DNA of 64,000 nucleotides from assembly GCA_016710635.1 (NCBI GenBank), contig JADJVL010000014.1, positions 1-64,000 of the forward strand, written 5' to 3'. Position 1 is the stretch's first letter, and every line of letters begins with the position of its first letter. Of the stretch, positions 26,046 to 34,749 are shown one piece after another. Made by a program: the position numbers and the translations under genes. The stretch is from Holophagaceae bacterium. GTDB taxonomy: Bacteria; Acidobacteriota; Holophagae; Holophagales; Holophagaceae. Below the pieces are notes generated by a model. That model was not told where the DNA came from and did not search any database. It was given only the letters and a program-made list of their open reading frames with translations.

Positions 26046-26306
26046 ATGGCTCACAAGAAAGGCGTCGGCTCGACCCGCAACGGCCGCGACTCCAACTCCC
26101 AGCGCCTGGGCACCAAGCTCTTCGGCGGCCAGAAGGCTTCCGCGGGCGCCATCATCGTCCGCCAGCGCGGCACGGCCTTCCACCCGGGCCTGAACGTCGG
26201 CATCGGCCGGGACCACACGATCTTCGCCCTCGTCGACGGCACCGTCCGCTTCCAGGACAAGGGCCAGAAGGGTCGATTCATCCATGTGGATCCCCTCGAG
26301 GCCTGA
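26046..26306 (+). CDS. rpmA: Ribosomal protein L27
   Basis: 86 residues. MAHKKGVGSTRNGRDSNSQRLGTKLFGGQKASAGAIIVRQRGTAFHPG is canonical; the N-terminus starts MAHKK without the cleavable extension found in Firmicutes. The protein reaches toward the peptidyl-transferase centre. Followed directly by an intrinsic terminator, so rplU-rpmA is a separate unit from obgE. Confidence 0.98.
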   Translation: MAHKKGVGSTRNGRDSNSQRLGTKLFGGQKASAGAIIVRQRGTAFHPGLNVGIGRDHTIFALVDGTVRFQDKGQKGRFIHVDPLEA

Positions 26307-26327
26307 TCCGGCCTTCATGAATCCCGG

Positions 26328-26358
26328 CGCGCGATCCAGGCGGTCGCGCGTTTTTTTT
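26328..26358 (+). terminator. Intrinsic terminator after rpmA
   Basis: CGCGCGA (26328-26334) and TCGCGCG (26344-26350) form a perfect 7-bp stem over a 9-base loop, followed by eight T (26351-26358). obgE begins 17 bases later. Confidence 0.88.
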
Positions 26359-26375
26359 GCACAAGGAAGACAGCC

Positions 26376-27380
26376 GTGTTTCTAGATCAGGTTCAGCTCA
26401 GCGTGGAGGCCGGTCACGGCGGAGCGGGGTCCACCCACTTCCGCCGGGAGAAGTCCATGGAGAAGGGCGGACCGGACGGTGGCGACGGCGGCCTGGGCGG
26501 ATCGATCTTCGTCAAGGCCAACCGCTCCCTCAACACCCTCAACCTCTACCGCAGCCTCCGGCGCTACGAGGCCGAGCGGGGCGGCGGCGGGGAGGGGAAC
26601 CAGCGCCACGGCACCGACGGCGCCGACATCGTCCTCGACGTCCCCCTGGGCACGGTGATCCGCGATGCGGACAGCGGGGAGATGCTGGCGGAGCTGATGG
26701 CCGACGGCGAGCAGGTCTGCGTGGCCCGCGGCGGCCGCGGCGGCCTGGGCAACTGGCATTTCCGGTCCAGCACCAACCGCACGCCCATGCACCACCAGCC
26801 CGGGGAGCCCGGCGAGGCCCGCAACCTCGAGCTGGAGCTCAAGCTCATCGCGGACGTGGGCCTCGTGGGGTTTCCCAACGCCGGCAAGAGCACCCTGGTC
26901 AGCCGCGTCAGCGCGGCGCGGCCCAAGATCGCGAACTACCCCTTCACCACCCTCGAGCCCCAGCTCGGCGTCGTTCCGGTGGAAGGCGGCAACAGCTTCG
27001 TCATCGCCGACATCCCCGGTCTCATCGAAGGCGCCGCCGGGGGCGCGGGCCTGGGGATCCAGTTCCTGCGGCACGTGGAGCGCACTCGCATGCTGCTGCA
27101 CATGGTGGATCTCGCGGATCCCATGGAGGAGCCTGAGGACGCGGTGCGGGTCATCGAGGGCGAGCTGAAGGCCTTCTCCCCGGTGCTCTTCGAAAAGCCC
27201 CGCTGGCTGGTGGGCAACAAGGTGGACGCCCTGCAGGACGAGGACCGGAAGGCCCGCTTCGAAGCCCTCTGCCGCGCCCGGGGCCAGGAGCCCATCCTCA
27301 TCTCCGGCGTCACCGGCGAAGGCATCCGGGCCCTGGTCTTCAAGCTGGACGAGGCCTTGACCGCGATTCCGAAGGCGTGA
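26376..27380 (+). CDS. obgE: Obg GTPase (ribosome assembly)
   Basis: 334 residues from a GTG. N-terminal glycine-rich Obg fold (FLDQVQLSVEAGHGGAGSTHFRREKSMEKGGPDGGDGGLGG), then the G domain with G1 GFPNAGKST (165-173), G2 NYPFTTLEP, G3 DIPGL and G4 NKVD. It binds the large ribosomal subunit and is essential in most bacteria. The C-terminus stops after the G domain, without the extra OCT domain. The stop overlaps the nadD start (TGATG). Confidence 0.97.
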   Translation: MFLDQVQLSVEAGHGGAGSTHFRREKSMEKGGPDGGDGGLGGSIFVKANRSLNTLNLYRSLRRYEAERGGGGEGNQRHGTDGADIVLDVPLGTVIRDADSGEMLAELMADGEQVCVARGGRGGLGNWHFRSSTNRTPMHHQPGEPGEARNLELELKLIADVGLVGFPNAGKSTLVSRVSAARPKIANYPFTTLEPQLGVVPVEGGNSFVIADIPGLIEGAAGGAGLGIQFLRHVERTRMLLHMVDLADPMEEPEDAVRVIEGELKAFSPVLFEKPRWLVGNKVDALQDEDRKARFEALCRARGQEPILISGVTGEGIRALVFKLDEALTAIPKA

Positions 27381-28027
27381 TGCGCATCGGCCTGCTGGGG
27401 GGCGCCTTCAATCCTCCGCACCGGGGACACCTGAGGCTCGCGGAGCTGGCCCTCGCCGGGCTGGATCTGGACCAGCTGCGCTTCGTGCCCACGGCCCGGT
27501 CCCCCCACAAGGCGAACGCGCCGGATGATGTTCCGGAGGCGCGGCTCCGACTGCTGAAGGCGGCCCTGGAAGGGTTCCCGGGGCCGGTGGCCATCGAGAC
27601 CCTTGAACTCGAGCGGGGCGGCACCAGCTATACCAGCGACACCCTCGAGGCGCTGCGGCGGCGCGAGCCCGGCCAGCAGTGGATCCTCGTCATCGGGTCG
27701 GACCAGCTCCCGGGATTGCCCCGGTGGCACCAGGCCGGGCGGGTGCTGGAGCTGGCCTCGGTGGCGGTGGCGCCGCGGCCGGGCATGGTCGCCGCAGTGC
27801 CTTCCGAGCTGGCCGGACGCGTCCGGGACACCTGGTCGGGCGCTCCCGGCGAGCTCGTATGGCTGCCCGGAACCGCCCTGGATGCCGCCTCCAGCCGCCT
27901 CCGCGAAGTCCTGCGCGCGGGGCCCCGTCCGGATCCGGGCGAGCCTCCGCCGGAATTGCCGCCCCAAGTTTGGGCTGCGATCACAGCCGAAAACCCGTAT
28001 CGTGAAGAGCCCATGGAGCCCGCATGA
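27380..28027 (+). CDS. nadD: Nicotinate-nucleotide adenylyltransferase
   Basis: 215 residues. GLLGGAFNPPHRGHLRLAE carries the HxGH-type nucleotidyltransferase motif (His14, His17). FVPTARSPHKANAPDDVPEARLRLL and the C-terminal ASSRLREVL (ISSTxIR equivalent) follow. It makes NaAD from NaMN and ATP in NAD synthesis. ATG 27380 is preferred to the overlapping GTG at 27377. The end overlaps rsfS by four bases. Confidence 0.95.
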   Translation: MRIGLLGGAFNPPHRGHLRLAELALAGLDLDQLRFVPTARSPHKANAPDDVPEARLRLLKAALEGFPGPVAIETLELERGGTSYTSDTLEALRRREPGQQWILVIGSDQLPGLPRWHQAGRVLELASVAVAPRPGMVAAVPSELAGRVRDTWSGAPGELVWLPGTALDAASSRLREVLRAGPRPDPGEPPPELPPQVWAAITAENPYREEPMEPA

Positions 28028-28407
28028 CCCTTGATTCACGGCTGGCCTCGCTCGTCGACGCCGCCCGTTCCAAGAAAGCCTTCCGCATCCAGCTGGTGGA
28101 CGTGAAGGGCATCGCGAGCTTCACCGACACCTTCGCCTTCATGAGCGGCGGCAGCGACCGGCAGAACCGGGCCATCGCCGACGCCATCGAGGACAGGCTG
28201 AAGCTCGAGGGCGTGCGGCCTCTTTCCCTGGAGGGCGCCCAGACGGGAGCCTGGATCCTCATGGACTACGGCGATTTCGTCGTCCACGTCATGGACGAGG
28301 ACAACCGCCAGTTCTACAACCTCGAAGGCCTGTGGAAGCAGGGCCGGGAGCTGGAGCTCCCCCCCGACGTGCATCCGGCGGCCGCCTCCGCCGAACCCAT
28401 CGCCTGA
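28024..28407 (+). CDS. rsfS: Ribosome silencing factor RsfS
   Basis: 127 residues. DVKGIASFTDTFAFMSGGSDRQNRAIADAIEDRL and GAQTGAWILMDYGDFVVHVMDEDNRQFYNLEGLW match the Iojap/RsfS family, which binds L14 and blocks subunit joining. Four-base overlap (ATGA) with nadD continues the obgE-nadD-rsfS operon. Confidence 0.95.
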   Translation: MTLDSRLASLVDAARSKKAFRIQLVDVKGIASFTDTFAFMSGGSDRQNRAIADAIEDRLKLEGVRPLSLEGAQTGAWILMDYGDFVVHVMDEDNRQFYNLEGLWKQGRELELPPDVHPAAASAEPIA

Positions 28408-28465
28408 CGCGCATCCCGGGAGGCGCCTGTCGGCGTCTCCTCCGACCGAACACATGGAGCCGCCC

Positions 28466-29721
28466 ATGACCGACGTCAACGCCAACAACCCCTTCGAGGC
28501 CATGCAGGCGCGCCTGCGGGTGGCCGCCCAGCTCTATGGCCTGGAGGACGCCCTCTTCAAGGTCTTCATGCTGCCCTCCCGGTCCATGATCGTGAGCCTG
28601 CCGGTGCTCATGGACGACGGGCGCTGGGAGGTCTTCACGGGCTACCGGGTCCAGCACAACATCGCCCGGGGCCCCGCCAAGGGCGGCATCCGCTACGACC
28701 TGGGCGTCACCCTCGACGAGGTGAAGGCCCTGTCGGCCTGGATGACGTGGAAGTGCGCGGTGGTGGAAGTCCCCTTCGGCGGCGGCAAGGGCGGCATCGT
28801 CTGCGACCCGTCCAAGATGAGCCAGGCCGAGCTGGAGCGCCTGACCCGGCGCTACATCGCCGAGATCATGGACATCATCGGCCCCGACCGGGACGTCCCG
28901 GCGCCGGATGTGGGCACCAACTCCCAGACCATGGCCTGGGTGCTGGACACCTACTCCATGCACGTCCGCAAGACCGAGAACGCCGTGGTCACCGGCAAGC
29001 CCCTGGGCATCGGCGGCTCCCTGGGCCGCACGGAGGCCACCGGGCGGGGCGTGCTCATCGTCGCCCGGGAGGCCATGCAACGCCTGGGCAAGCCCCTGGC
29101 CGGCGCCACCGTGGCGGTGCAGGGCTTCGGCAACGTGGGCTCCCAGTCCGCGCGGCTGCTCCACGAGGCCGGCGCGCGCATCGTGGCGGTGAGCGACATT
29201 CGCGGCGCCGTCCGCAATGACCGCGGCCTGGACATCCACGCCCTGCTGAAGCACCTGGCCGAGACCAAATCGGTGGTGGGCTTCAAGGGCGGCGAGGCCA
29301 TGGACCCCGCGGAGCTGCTGCTGCTGCCCGTGGACGTCCTCGTGCCCGCGGCCCTCGAGAACCAGATCACCGAAGTCAATGCCGCCAAGGTGAAGGCCAA
29401 GGTCATCGTCGAAGGGGCCAATGGGCCGACCACCCCGAGGCCGATCCGATCCTTCTCGACAATGGCGTCCTCGTGGTGCCCGACATCCTCGCCAACGCCG
29501 GCGGGGTCACCGTCAGCTACTTCGAGTGGGTGCAGAACCGCCAGGGCTTCTACTGGCGCGAGCGGGAGGTCAACGAACGCCTCGTGGAGTACATGGTCCA
29601 CGCCTTCCACGCCGTCTTCCACACCACCGACAAGTACAAGACCAACCCCCGCATCGGCGCCTACATCCTGGCCCTCGACCGGGTCAGCCAGGCCATGCAC
29701 TACCGGGGCTTCTACGCCTGA
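28466..29721 (+). pseudogene. gdhA: Glu/Leu/Phe/Val dehydrogenase, one-base frameshift as read
   Basis: Oxidative deamination of glutamate (NAD(P)-dependent). The first frame has FTGYRVQHNIARGPAKGGIRYDLGVTLDEVKALSAWMTWKCAVVEVPFGGGKGGI (catalytic Lys region) and the dinucleotide motif VAVQGFGNVGSQSA. At CACCCC (C run 29433-29436) the frame breaks. Adding one C gives [38 protein letters not shown], reading on to QAMHYRGFYA at 29721. The restored protein is about 418 residues, the family norm. All conserved residues survive on both sides, so an assembly or sequencing indel is likelier than a dead gene. ATG 28466 has GGAG upstream. Confidence 0.9.
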
Positions 29722-29776
29722 CGGGTCGGATCCCGGAGCTTGCTTGGTGACGGCCCTTCGGGGCCGCCACTATTTT

Positions 29777-29825
29777 CCTCCAGCCTCCAGCCTCCAGCCT
29801 CCAGCCTCCAGACTCCAGCCTCCAG
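29777..29825. repeat. Heptanucleotide tandem repeat
   Basis: Seven consecutive units of CCTCCAG: five perfect, one with A in place of the first C, one perfect. They lie in the gap between the dehydrogenase and the serine hydrolase; the unit is not a multiple of three and lies outside coding sequence. Confidence 0.9.
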
Positions 29826-29870
29826 ACTTCCCACCGCTAACCGATGGCGGCCCGGGCCCGTAGCTCGAGC

Positions 29871-31007
29871 ATGCGCCCGCTACTCTTCGCCACACTCTTC
29901 ATCCCCGCCCTCTTCGCCCAAGCTCCTGCAACGACGGCTCCCGAAACTTTGGCCCCCGAAGTCAGGGCCTCCGCCTTTCTCAAGGCCTTCCGGCAGGAGA
30001 AGGGGATTCCCGGCCTTTCCATCGCCGTGGCTCGCGGTGATCGTTTGGTTTGGCGGGAGGCTTTCGGCTTTGCGGACCTCGAGACCAAGACGCCGGTCAC
30101 GACCGAGACGATCTTTCCCATTGGCAGCACCTCCAAGGCGCTGACCTCCCTGGCGCTGGGCCAACTGGTGGAGCAAGGCAAAGTGGATCTGGACGCGCCC
30201 ATTCAGACCTACGTGAAGGACTTTCCCGCAAAAGGTCATCCCATCACCGTGCGAATGCTGGCGAGCCACCAGGCGGGGCTTCGGGACTACGACATGGCCC
30301 GGGGCGAGTACCACAACACCCGCGCCTTCCCGTCGGTGAAGAAGGCGGTGAAGGTCTTCGCGCAGGATCCGCTGCGCCACGAGCCCGGGACGAAATACGC
30401 CTACTCGGCCTACCACTTTGTCCTCCTCAGCGCCGCCATCGAAGGCGCTTCGGGGCAAGACTTCCTGACCTACATGAAGGCCCACATCTTCGCCCCTCTG
30501 GGCCTCGTCTCCACGGGACCCGATCGCGGACCCGCCGGAACACTGGGCCGGGTGACCTGCTACACCGAGGGCTTCCTGGGCCTACCGGCACGGGCGGAGG
30601 CTCTGGACGTCAGCAACAAATGGGCAGCGGGGGGTTTCGCCTCCACTCCCTCAGAGCTGGCCACCCTTGGTGCGGCGGCCTTGGCGGGGAAGGTGGTAAC
30701 GCGTGCCACCTTCACCCTCCTCACCACCCCCGTGGCGCTCAAGGACGGCCGGCCCAGTGGCGCGCCTTACGCCCTGGGATGGCGGACCTGGATGCAGAAG
30801 CTCCCCAGCGGTCGAGAGGTGCGCGCCGTGAACCACCACGGCATGGCCCACGGCGCCCAGGCCTTCCTCGTCCTCTTCCCGGAACAGGGCGTGACTGTCT
30901 CCATCCAGAGCAATCTGCTGACCTCCTCCTACATTGATCTGCAGAAGGCAGCCTTCCAGGTGGCGGACTATTTCATCGAGGTCAAAACACCCGCAGGAAC
31001 GCGATGA
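29871..31007 (+). CDS. Exported serine hydrolase (beta-lactamase/esterase superfamily)
   Basis: 378 residues. Signal peptide (MRPLLFATLFIPALFAQA). SxxK nucleophile motif S86-T-S-K89 in FPIGSTSKALTSLALGQLVEQGKVDLD, YSA (178-180) at the YxN position, and HHG near the C-terminus (NHHGMAHGAQ) in place of KTG. Members of this family include class C beta-lactamases, D-aminopeptidases and esterases; the sequence cannot say which. Its 3' end overlaps the convergent outer-membrane gene by 26 bases. Confidence 0.88.
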   Translation: MRPLLFATLFIPALFAQAPATTAPETLAPEVRASAFLKAFRQEKGIPGLSIAVARGDRLVWREAFGFADLETKTPVTTETIFPIGSTSKALTSLALGQLVEQGKVDLDAPIQTYVKDFPAKGHPITVRMLASHQAGLRDYDMARGEYHNTRAFPSVKKAVKVFAQDPLRHEPGTKYAYSAYHFVLLSAAIEGASGQDFLTYMKAHIFAPLGLVSTGPDRGPAGTLGRVTCYTEGFLGLPARAEALDVSNKWAAGGFASTPSELATLGAAALAGKVVTRATFTLLTTPVALKDGRPSGAPYALGWRTWMQKLPSGREVRAVNHHGMAHGAQAFLVLFPEQGVTVSIQSNLLTSSYIDLQKAAFQVADYFIEVKTPAGTR

Positions 31008-33465
31008 GCCCATTCACCGTGCGGACGCCGGGGATGTCGCTCTGCAGGCCGACGCCGAGATCGATGCGGACGGTGGTGAACCAGCCGAAGCCGGGCAGGT
31101 CGCCGGCGATGCCGAGGCCGGTGAGGGCGTAGGTCCGTTGGTTGTCCAGGGCCCGGGCCCGGGCATGGTCGAGGGTGAGGGACAGGCGGTAGTGGGCGGT
31201 GGCGGGCAGGACCACGCCGGCCTTGGCGTAGGCGAGGCGGTCGGCGGTGATGGCGTTGCTGCGGATGCCGGCGATGCGCACTTCGCCGCCGATCCCCAGG
31301 TCGATGGCCTGGAAGCGGTCGAAGCCCTTGCCGGTGACGTAGCCCGCATCGCCGTGGAGCCAAAGGCCCGCGCCGAGCTGGTGGTCGTAACCCAGGCTGC
31401 CCCCGCTGCGACTGAAGCGGCCGCCGTCCGGAACGGCCTGGGGCGCGTCCGCCGTGCCATAGGTCCCGTCGGGGCGGCGGCCCTCCCCGTGGAAGCCCCG
31501 GAGTTGGAAGCCCCGCCACAACCAGGAGAGGGCGAGGCGGCCTTCGGTGGTCCAGCCGCTGGGGGGCAGCGCGAAGCCCGGCGTCCGGCGCTTGTCGTCC
31601 TTGGATTCAGTGAAGGCGTCGTAGCGGAAGGTCCCGCCCACTTCGCCCCGCCAGCCGCCGCCCAGGTCATGGCCCACCGCCACGTTCACCACGCCGAAGC
31701 GCCGCGCCACCTCGTCCTTGTCCGCGAGGCGGCCATCCTGCACGGGCCGCTCGCCCCCGGGCCAGAGCAGGGCCACGGCGTTGGCGCGGAGGTCGAAGCC
31801 CCCGGGAAGGCGGGGGACAGCGAGGCTGGCGGTGTTGAAGAGGACGGCGGTGAACAGGTTCACCTGCACGCCTTTGTTGAAGGCGTTGAAGTCGTAGTAG
31901 GCGAGGCCCGCGGCGGGGAGCACCGGCGGCGAGAAGCCCGGGTCGATCAGGATGGCGCCGCCGATGGCGCGGCCGCCAGTGCGGGCCTGCAGGTCCACGC
32001 GGCGGGTGCCGTCGGCCTGGCGGGTGAAGTAGCGCACGCCGTCGGGGGTGGCCTTGAGCATGGTGGCGGTGGACGCCCGTGCCTGCAGCCTCGCGGCTTC
32101 GAAGCCGAGACCGTTCACCACCAGATCGCGGTAGCGGATCCTGCGGAGCACCTGCGTGACGCCGCCGGGGGTCGCCCAGCGTTCGCTGGTGTCCACGGAC
32201 GCGATGCGCCAGTGGCCTTCGGCATCGCCGTAGGTGAGGGTGCGCCGCTCGGAGCGCACGGTGCCCGGCAGGTCGCTGCGCTCGCTGATCTCCTGGAGGA
32301 TCCGGCCGCTGGCCTCCTCCACGAGCAGGCTGCCGCGCCACAGCAGCGGGTCCCGGTCCACGGGCTCGAAGGAGAGCCGCCGCCGCCCCGCCCCTTCGGC
32401 GCCGTTGTCCCGATACCGGTAGCGCTCCGTCAGGGCGAGGGCCACTGGAGGCGCCAGGCTGGAGCGGCTTTCGATGATGGGCAGCTGCAGGCCTTCGGTC
32501 ACCTTCGCCCGCACACCGTTGAAGCGGACCTCCTTCTGGAGCAGCTCCTCGCCCTCCCCGGCGCGCTCGAAGGCGCGAAAGGTGAAGCCGAGGTCAATGC
32601 CGAAACCCTTCTCCGACTGGAGGTGCAGGTCCACGTCCATGCGGGCTTCCACCGTGCGGGCGGCGAGGCGTTCCCGCAGGGCGAAGGCGCGGACCTTGGC
32701 CATGAGGGCCGATACGTCGTAGGCCTCGTCGGCGACCACGGCCACTTCCGTGCGGAGGTCGGGGAGGGCGGTCTCGATCCAGGCGCCCTCCTGGAAGCGC
32801 CAACGCCGGGCCTCGCGGCTGCCCCTCCGTCGCAGCAGCAGATCGCCCAGGCCGCCTTCGACCTCCATATAGCCCTCGGGGATGGCGGTGGCGAGGCGGG
32901 CCGCCGCTGTGTCTGCGGGAGCCACCACCCGGCCGCCGTCCCCCAGCAGCGCGGCGGTCAGGGCGCCTGGGTCCGAAGGCAGCCACAGGGTCCAGGGGCG
33001 GCCCGGAAAGGTGTTCTGGGCCTGGAAGAGCCGGTCCCGCCACTGGGCCGGATCGGGGCCGAGGTCCTCGGGGCCGAGGGCGCCGCCGTCCACAGAGCCC
33101 CAGGCGCTTTCCTCCAGGATCGCCTCCGCGGCGGGATCGAAGGCGAGGTAGAGGCGCTGGCCCGGCGTCTGGGCCTTGAGGGCCTGGCTCGCCGCCAGCA
33201 GGAGCGGCACTCGCGGGCCGGAGGAAGGCAGCCGCAACCGGAGGGCGGGCGCATCCTTGAGGGCCGCGATGCGCGGGGCCCAGCCTTCGGCGGCCCGGGC
33301 CGCCTGGGCGGGGTCGCGGGGATCCTTCGGAACCAGGACGGTGGCGTCCGCATCCCTCAGGTCCAGGAGGGGCGGCAGGGGCGAGCCGACCTCGAGGGGC
33401 GCGCTGCGGGGCGCCTGGGCCGCCAGGGCGAGACTGAAGACCGGAAGGATGGACAAGTACCGCAT
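30982..33465 (-). CDS. Large outer-membrane beta-barrel protein, unknown function
   Basis: About 827 residues, family not recognised. Signal peptide (MRYLSILPVFSLALAAQA), a soluble N-terminal half of about 400 residues, then alternating beta-strand sequence (LSLTLDHARARALDNQRTYALTGLGIAG, GWFTTVRIDLGVGLQ) ending FLRVF with a terminal Phe, the outer-membrane assembly signal. The start is taken at the Met before RYLSIL; in-frame Met codons lie up to 21 bases upstream. Divergent from the PilC gene (93 bp). Confidence 0.72.
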   Translation of the reverse strand: MRYLSILPVFSLALAAQAPRSAPLEVGSPLPPLLDLRDADATVLVPKDPRDPAQAARAAEGWAPRIAALKDAPALRLRLPSSGPRVPLLLAASQALKAQTPGQRLYLAFDPAAEAILEESAWGSVDGGALGPEDLGPDPAQWRDRLFQAQNTFPGRPWTLWLPSDPGALTAALLGDGGRVVAPADTAAARLATAIPEGYMEVEGGLGDLLLRRRGSREARRWRFQEGAWIETALPDLRTEVAVVADEAYDVSALMAKVRAFALRERLAARTVEARMDVDLHLQSEKGFGIDLGFTFRAFERAGEGEELLQKEVRFNGVRAKVTEGLQLPIIESRSSLAPPVALALTERYRYRDNGAEGAGRRRLSFEPVDRDPLLWRGSLLVEEASGRILQEISERSDLPGTVRSERRTLTYGDAEGHWRIASVDTSERWATPGGVTQVLRRIRYRDLVVNGLGFEAARLQARASTATMLKATPDGVRYFTRQADGTRRVDLQARTGGRAIGGAILIDPGFSPPVLPAAGLAYYDFNAFNKGVQVNLFTAVLFNTASLAVPRLPGGFDLRANAVALLWPGGERPVQDGRLADKDEVARRFGVVNVAVGHDLGGGWRGEVGGTFRYDAFTESKDDKRRTPGFALPPSGWTTEGRLALSWLWRGFQLRGFHGEGRRPDGTYGTADAPQAVPDGGRFSRSGGSLGYDHQLGAGLWLHGDAGYVTGKGFDRFQAIDLGIGGEVRIAGIRSNAITADRLAYAKAGVVLPATAHYRLSLTLDHARARALDNQRTYALTGLGIAGDLPGFGWFTTVRIDLGVGLQSDIPGVRTVNGLIAFLRVF

Positions 33466-33558
33466 CCCCATACTCTGCCAGTTCAAAGGGCTGCCGGCCC
33501 CCGCTGGAAATACGGGACAGGGCCATAACCGCTATTCTTGAGGATTCCAGGAAAACCC

Positions 33559-34746
33559 ATGCGCTTCACCGTCAAGCTCACCACCGCCAATGGCGAGGTC
33601 CTCATTCGGGACTTCGACGGCCAGAGCCCCGAAGAGGTGCGTGGCCGCGTGCTCCAGGAAGGCGGCTTCCCGATCGAAGTGAAGGCCAGCGCCTCGGCCT
33701 TTCGCAGCGCCAAGACCCTGTCCGCCGACTCCCTCATCCACTTCAACACCGAGTTCCTGGCCCTGCTGAAGGCCGGCATCCCCCTGCTCCAGTCCTTGGA
33801 GCTGCTCATGGGCCACGGCCAGGATCCGCTGATGCGGTCCTCCCTGGAGAAGGTTGTGGGTTACGTCCGGGAGGGCATGGCCTTTTCGGAAGCCCTGGAG
33901 CAGGCGGGCACCTTCCCGGCGGTCTACCGCGCCAACGTGGTGGCCGGCGAGCGGAGCGGCACCCTTCCGGAGGTCGTTTCGCGGTGGCTGGCCTTCCAGA
34001 AGTTCGCGCAAGGCTCCAAGCGCCGCATCGTGGAGGCCCTCTTCTACCCGGGTTTCCTGGTGATGGTCCTCATCCTGTCCATGCTGGTGCTCTTCAATGT
34101 GGTGCTCCCGCGCTTCTCCGAGATCTATGAGGGCGGCGGCATGGAAATGCCGATGGCCACCTCCGTCCTGCTGAACTTCGGCAAGTTCATGCGTTCCACC
34201 ATCTGGCTGCAGGGCATCCTGGGCGTGGGCCTCGTGTTCTTCAGCCGCTGGCTCATCGCCACGGAGGCGGGCCGCCGCCTGTGGGAGCGCGGCCTGCTGG
34301 CCCTGCCGAAGTTCGGAACCCTCTACCGCATGTACCACTCCTCGGTGTTCTCGCGGACCCTGGGCGTCCTGCTGAGCGGCGGCATGCCGGTGCTCCAGGC
34401 CCTGGAGGTCATCCAGCGCACCACCGCCAGCGAGCGCATGAAGGTGCGCCTCGTCACCGTCATCGAGGCCGTCCGCGCGGGCTCCAGCCTCCATTCGGCC
34501 CTGGACCAGGGCAAGATCCTGGATCCGCTGGCCATCGACATGTGCCGCGTCGGCGAGCAGAGCTCGGCCCTGCCCGACATGCTCAACCACGTGGCGGACT
34601 TCTTCGACCAGCAGGTCGAGAAGGCCACCACCGCCGTCACCAACCTCATCGGCCCCATCCTCATCCTGCTCATGGGCCTGATGGTGCTGGGGCTGCTGCT
34701 GGCGGTCTACGTGCCCCTCTTCAACGCCGGCAACCTGGTCCGCTAG
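33559..34746 (+). CDS. pilC: Type IV pilus / type II secretion inner-membrane protein (PilC/GspF)
   Basis: 395 residues. Two T2SSF domains are visible, about 60-185 (FNTEFLALLKAGIPLLQSLELL...GMAFSEALEQAGTFPAVYRANVVAGERSGTLPEVVSRWL) and about 262-385 (SSVFSRTLGVLLSGGMPVLQALEVI...IDMCRVGEQSSALPDMLNHVADFFDQQVEKATTAVTNLIGPILILLMGLMVLGLLLAVYVPLF). Three membrane helices. It forms the platform that couples the motor ATPase to pilin assembly. No other pil or gsp genes are next to it, so pilus versus secretion cannot be settled; the FrzS-like gene at 45 kb favours a pilus. RBS AGGAAAA. Confidence 0.93.
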   Translation: MRFTVKLTTANGEVLIRDFDGQSPEEVRGRVLQEGGFPIEVKASASAFRSAKTLSADSLIHFNTEFLALLKAGIPLLQSLELLMGHGQDPLMRSSLEKVVGYVREGMAFSEALEQAGTFPAVYRANVVAGERSGTLPEVVSRWLAFQKFAQGSKRRIVEALFYPGFLVMVLILSMLVLFNVVLPRFSEIYEGGGMEMPMATSVLLNFGKFMRSTIWLQGILGVGLVFFSRWLIATEAGRRLWERGLLALPKFGTLYRMYHSSVFSRTLGVLLSGGMPVLQALEVIQRTTASERMKVRLVTVIEAVRAGSSLHSALDQGKILDPLAIDMCRVGEQSSALPDMLNHVADFFDQQVEKATTAVTNLIGPILILLMGLMVLGLLLAVYVPLFNAGNLVR

Positions 34747-34749
34747 TGC

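Noticed and set aside
28408..28465. Terminator between rsfS and gdhA
   Set aside because: GGAGGCGCC/GGCGTCTCC can form a hairpin, but there is no T tract, so termination is not supported.
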